Assembly: GCA_964415285.1 (NCBI GenBank)
Contig: CAYPZP010000003.1
Location: 1 to 64,000 of the forward strand
Direction of reading: 5' to 3'
Length of the DNA: 64,000 nucleotides
From: GCA-2722315 sp964415285
Lineage (GTDB): Bacteria; Pseudomonadota; Gammaproteobacteria; Xanthomonadales; Wenzhouxiangellaceae
The notes beneath the pieces were generated by a model. The model was not told where the DNA came from. It did not search any database and worked only from the letters and a program-made list of their open reading frames with translations. This document shows positions 63,958 to 64,000 of this stretch, piece by piece. Each line of letters opens with the position of its first letter. Position 1 is the stretch's first letter. Both the position numbers and the translations under genes were made by a program.

Positions 63958-64000
63958 GATCCGCCATCAAGCCGCGCTCGGCAGGGACACGACCGGACGG

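Overview
The window is about 64 kb of GC-rich, gene-dense chromosomal DNA from a Gram-negative proteobacterium. Supporting signs are a TonB-dependent receptor, two-component and RND envelope systems, lipoprotein signals, a bifunctional MnmC, an NnrU protein and a TtpC-type TonB energising cluster. A halotolerant or alkaliphilic gammaproteobacterium near the Xanthomonadales/Wenzhouxiangella-like lineages would fit, but that is inference from gene content, not a sequence comparison. I see no transposase, prophage, CRISPR array or rRNA.

Layout. 0-11 kb: the tail of a hybrid sensor kinase/AraC regulator cut by the left edge, a DUF3482 GTPase, a YgjP-type metallopeptidase, a zinc alcohol dehydrogenase, a polysaccharide deacetylase, a NYN-LOTUS RNA-binding/nuclease candidate, MnmC and an HD-GYP phosphodiesterase. 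11.5-17.2 kb: a six-gene minus-strand operon (DUF3450, TtpC-like MotA/ExbB, an ExbB-ExbD fusion, a second ExbD, TonB, TPR protein) that should form a periplasm-spanning, proton-driven TonB energiser. 17.5-24.5 kb: an adenosine-kinase-like PfkB kinase with a structured leader, a DadA-type oxidase, tRNA-Met, PhzF, a cold-shock protein and the nucleoside catabolic operon deoC-deoA-cdd. 24.6-33 kb: KtrAB potassium uptake, a TonB-dependent receptor, a CorC-like protein, small envelope proteins, and an exported isoaspartyl-peptidase/asparaginase. 32.7-36.5 kb: metK-ahcY-metF on the minus strand, three steps of the S-adenosylmethionine cycle.

36.7-47.8 kb: cardiolipin synthase, NnrU, a BLUF blue-light receptor, then a ten-gene Mrp-type cation/proton antiporter operon arranged E-F-G-A'(C-terminal MrpA tail)-B-C-D-D'-small-D''. 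No full MrpA is present; three separate NuoL/MrpD-like subunits are. 47.9-50 kb: mtnA with a class II aldolase (probable methylthioadenosine/5-deoxyadenosine salvage), tRNA-Arg with a duplicated 3' end, and a structured intergenic region. 50.5-55.5 kb: mostly small accessory genes and a Baeyer-Villiger-type monooxygenase. 55.8-64 kb: a large PAS-GAF-GGDEF-EAL protein and a TetR / membrane-fusion / RND efflux unit.

The most unusual points are the ExbB-ExbD fusion beside an additional ExbD, the Mbh-like Mrp operon with a split MrpA and an apparently non-canonical start codon, the 81-bp duplication of the tRNA-Arg 3' end, the nested inverted repeats at 50.3 kb, and several genes whose -10 box lies only 6-7 nt before the ATG (probable leaderless mRNAs).
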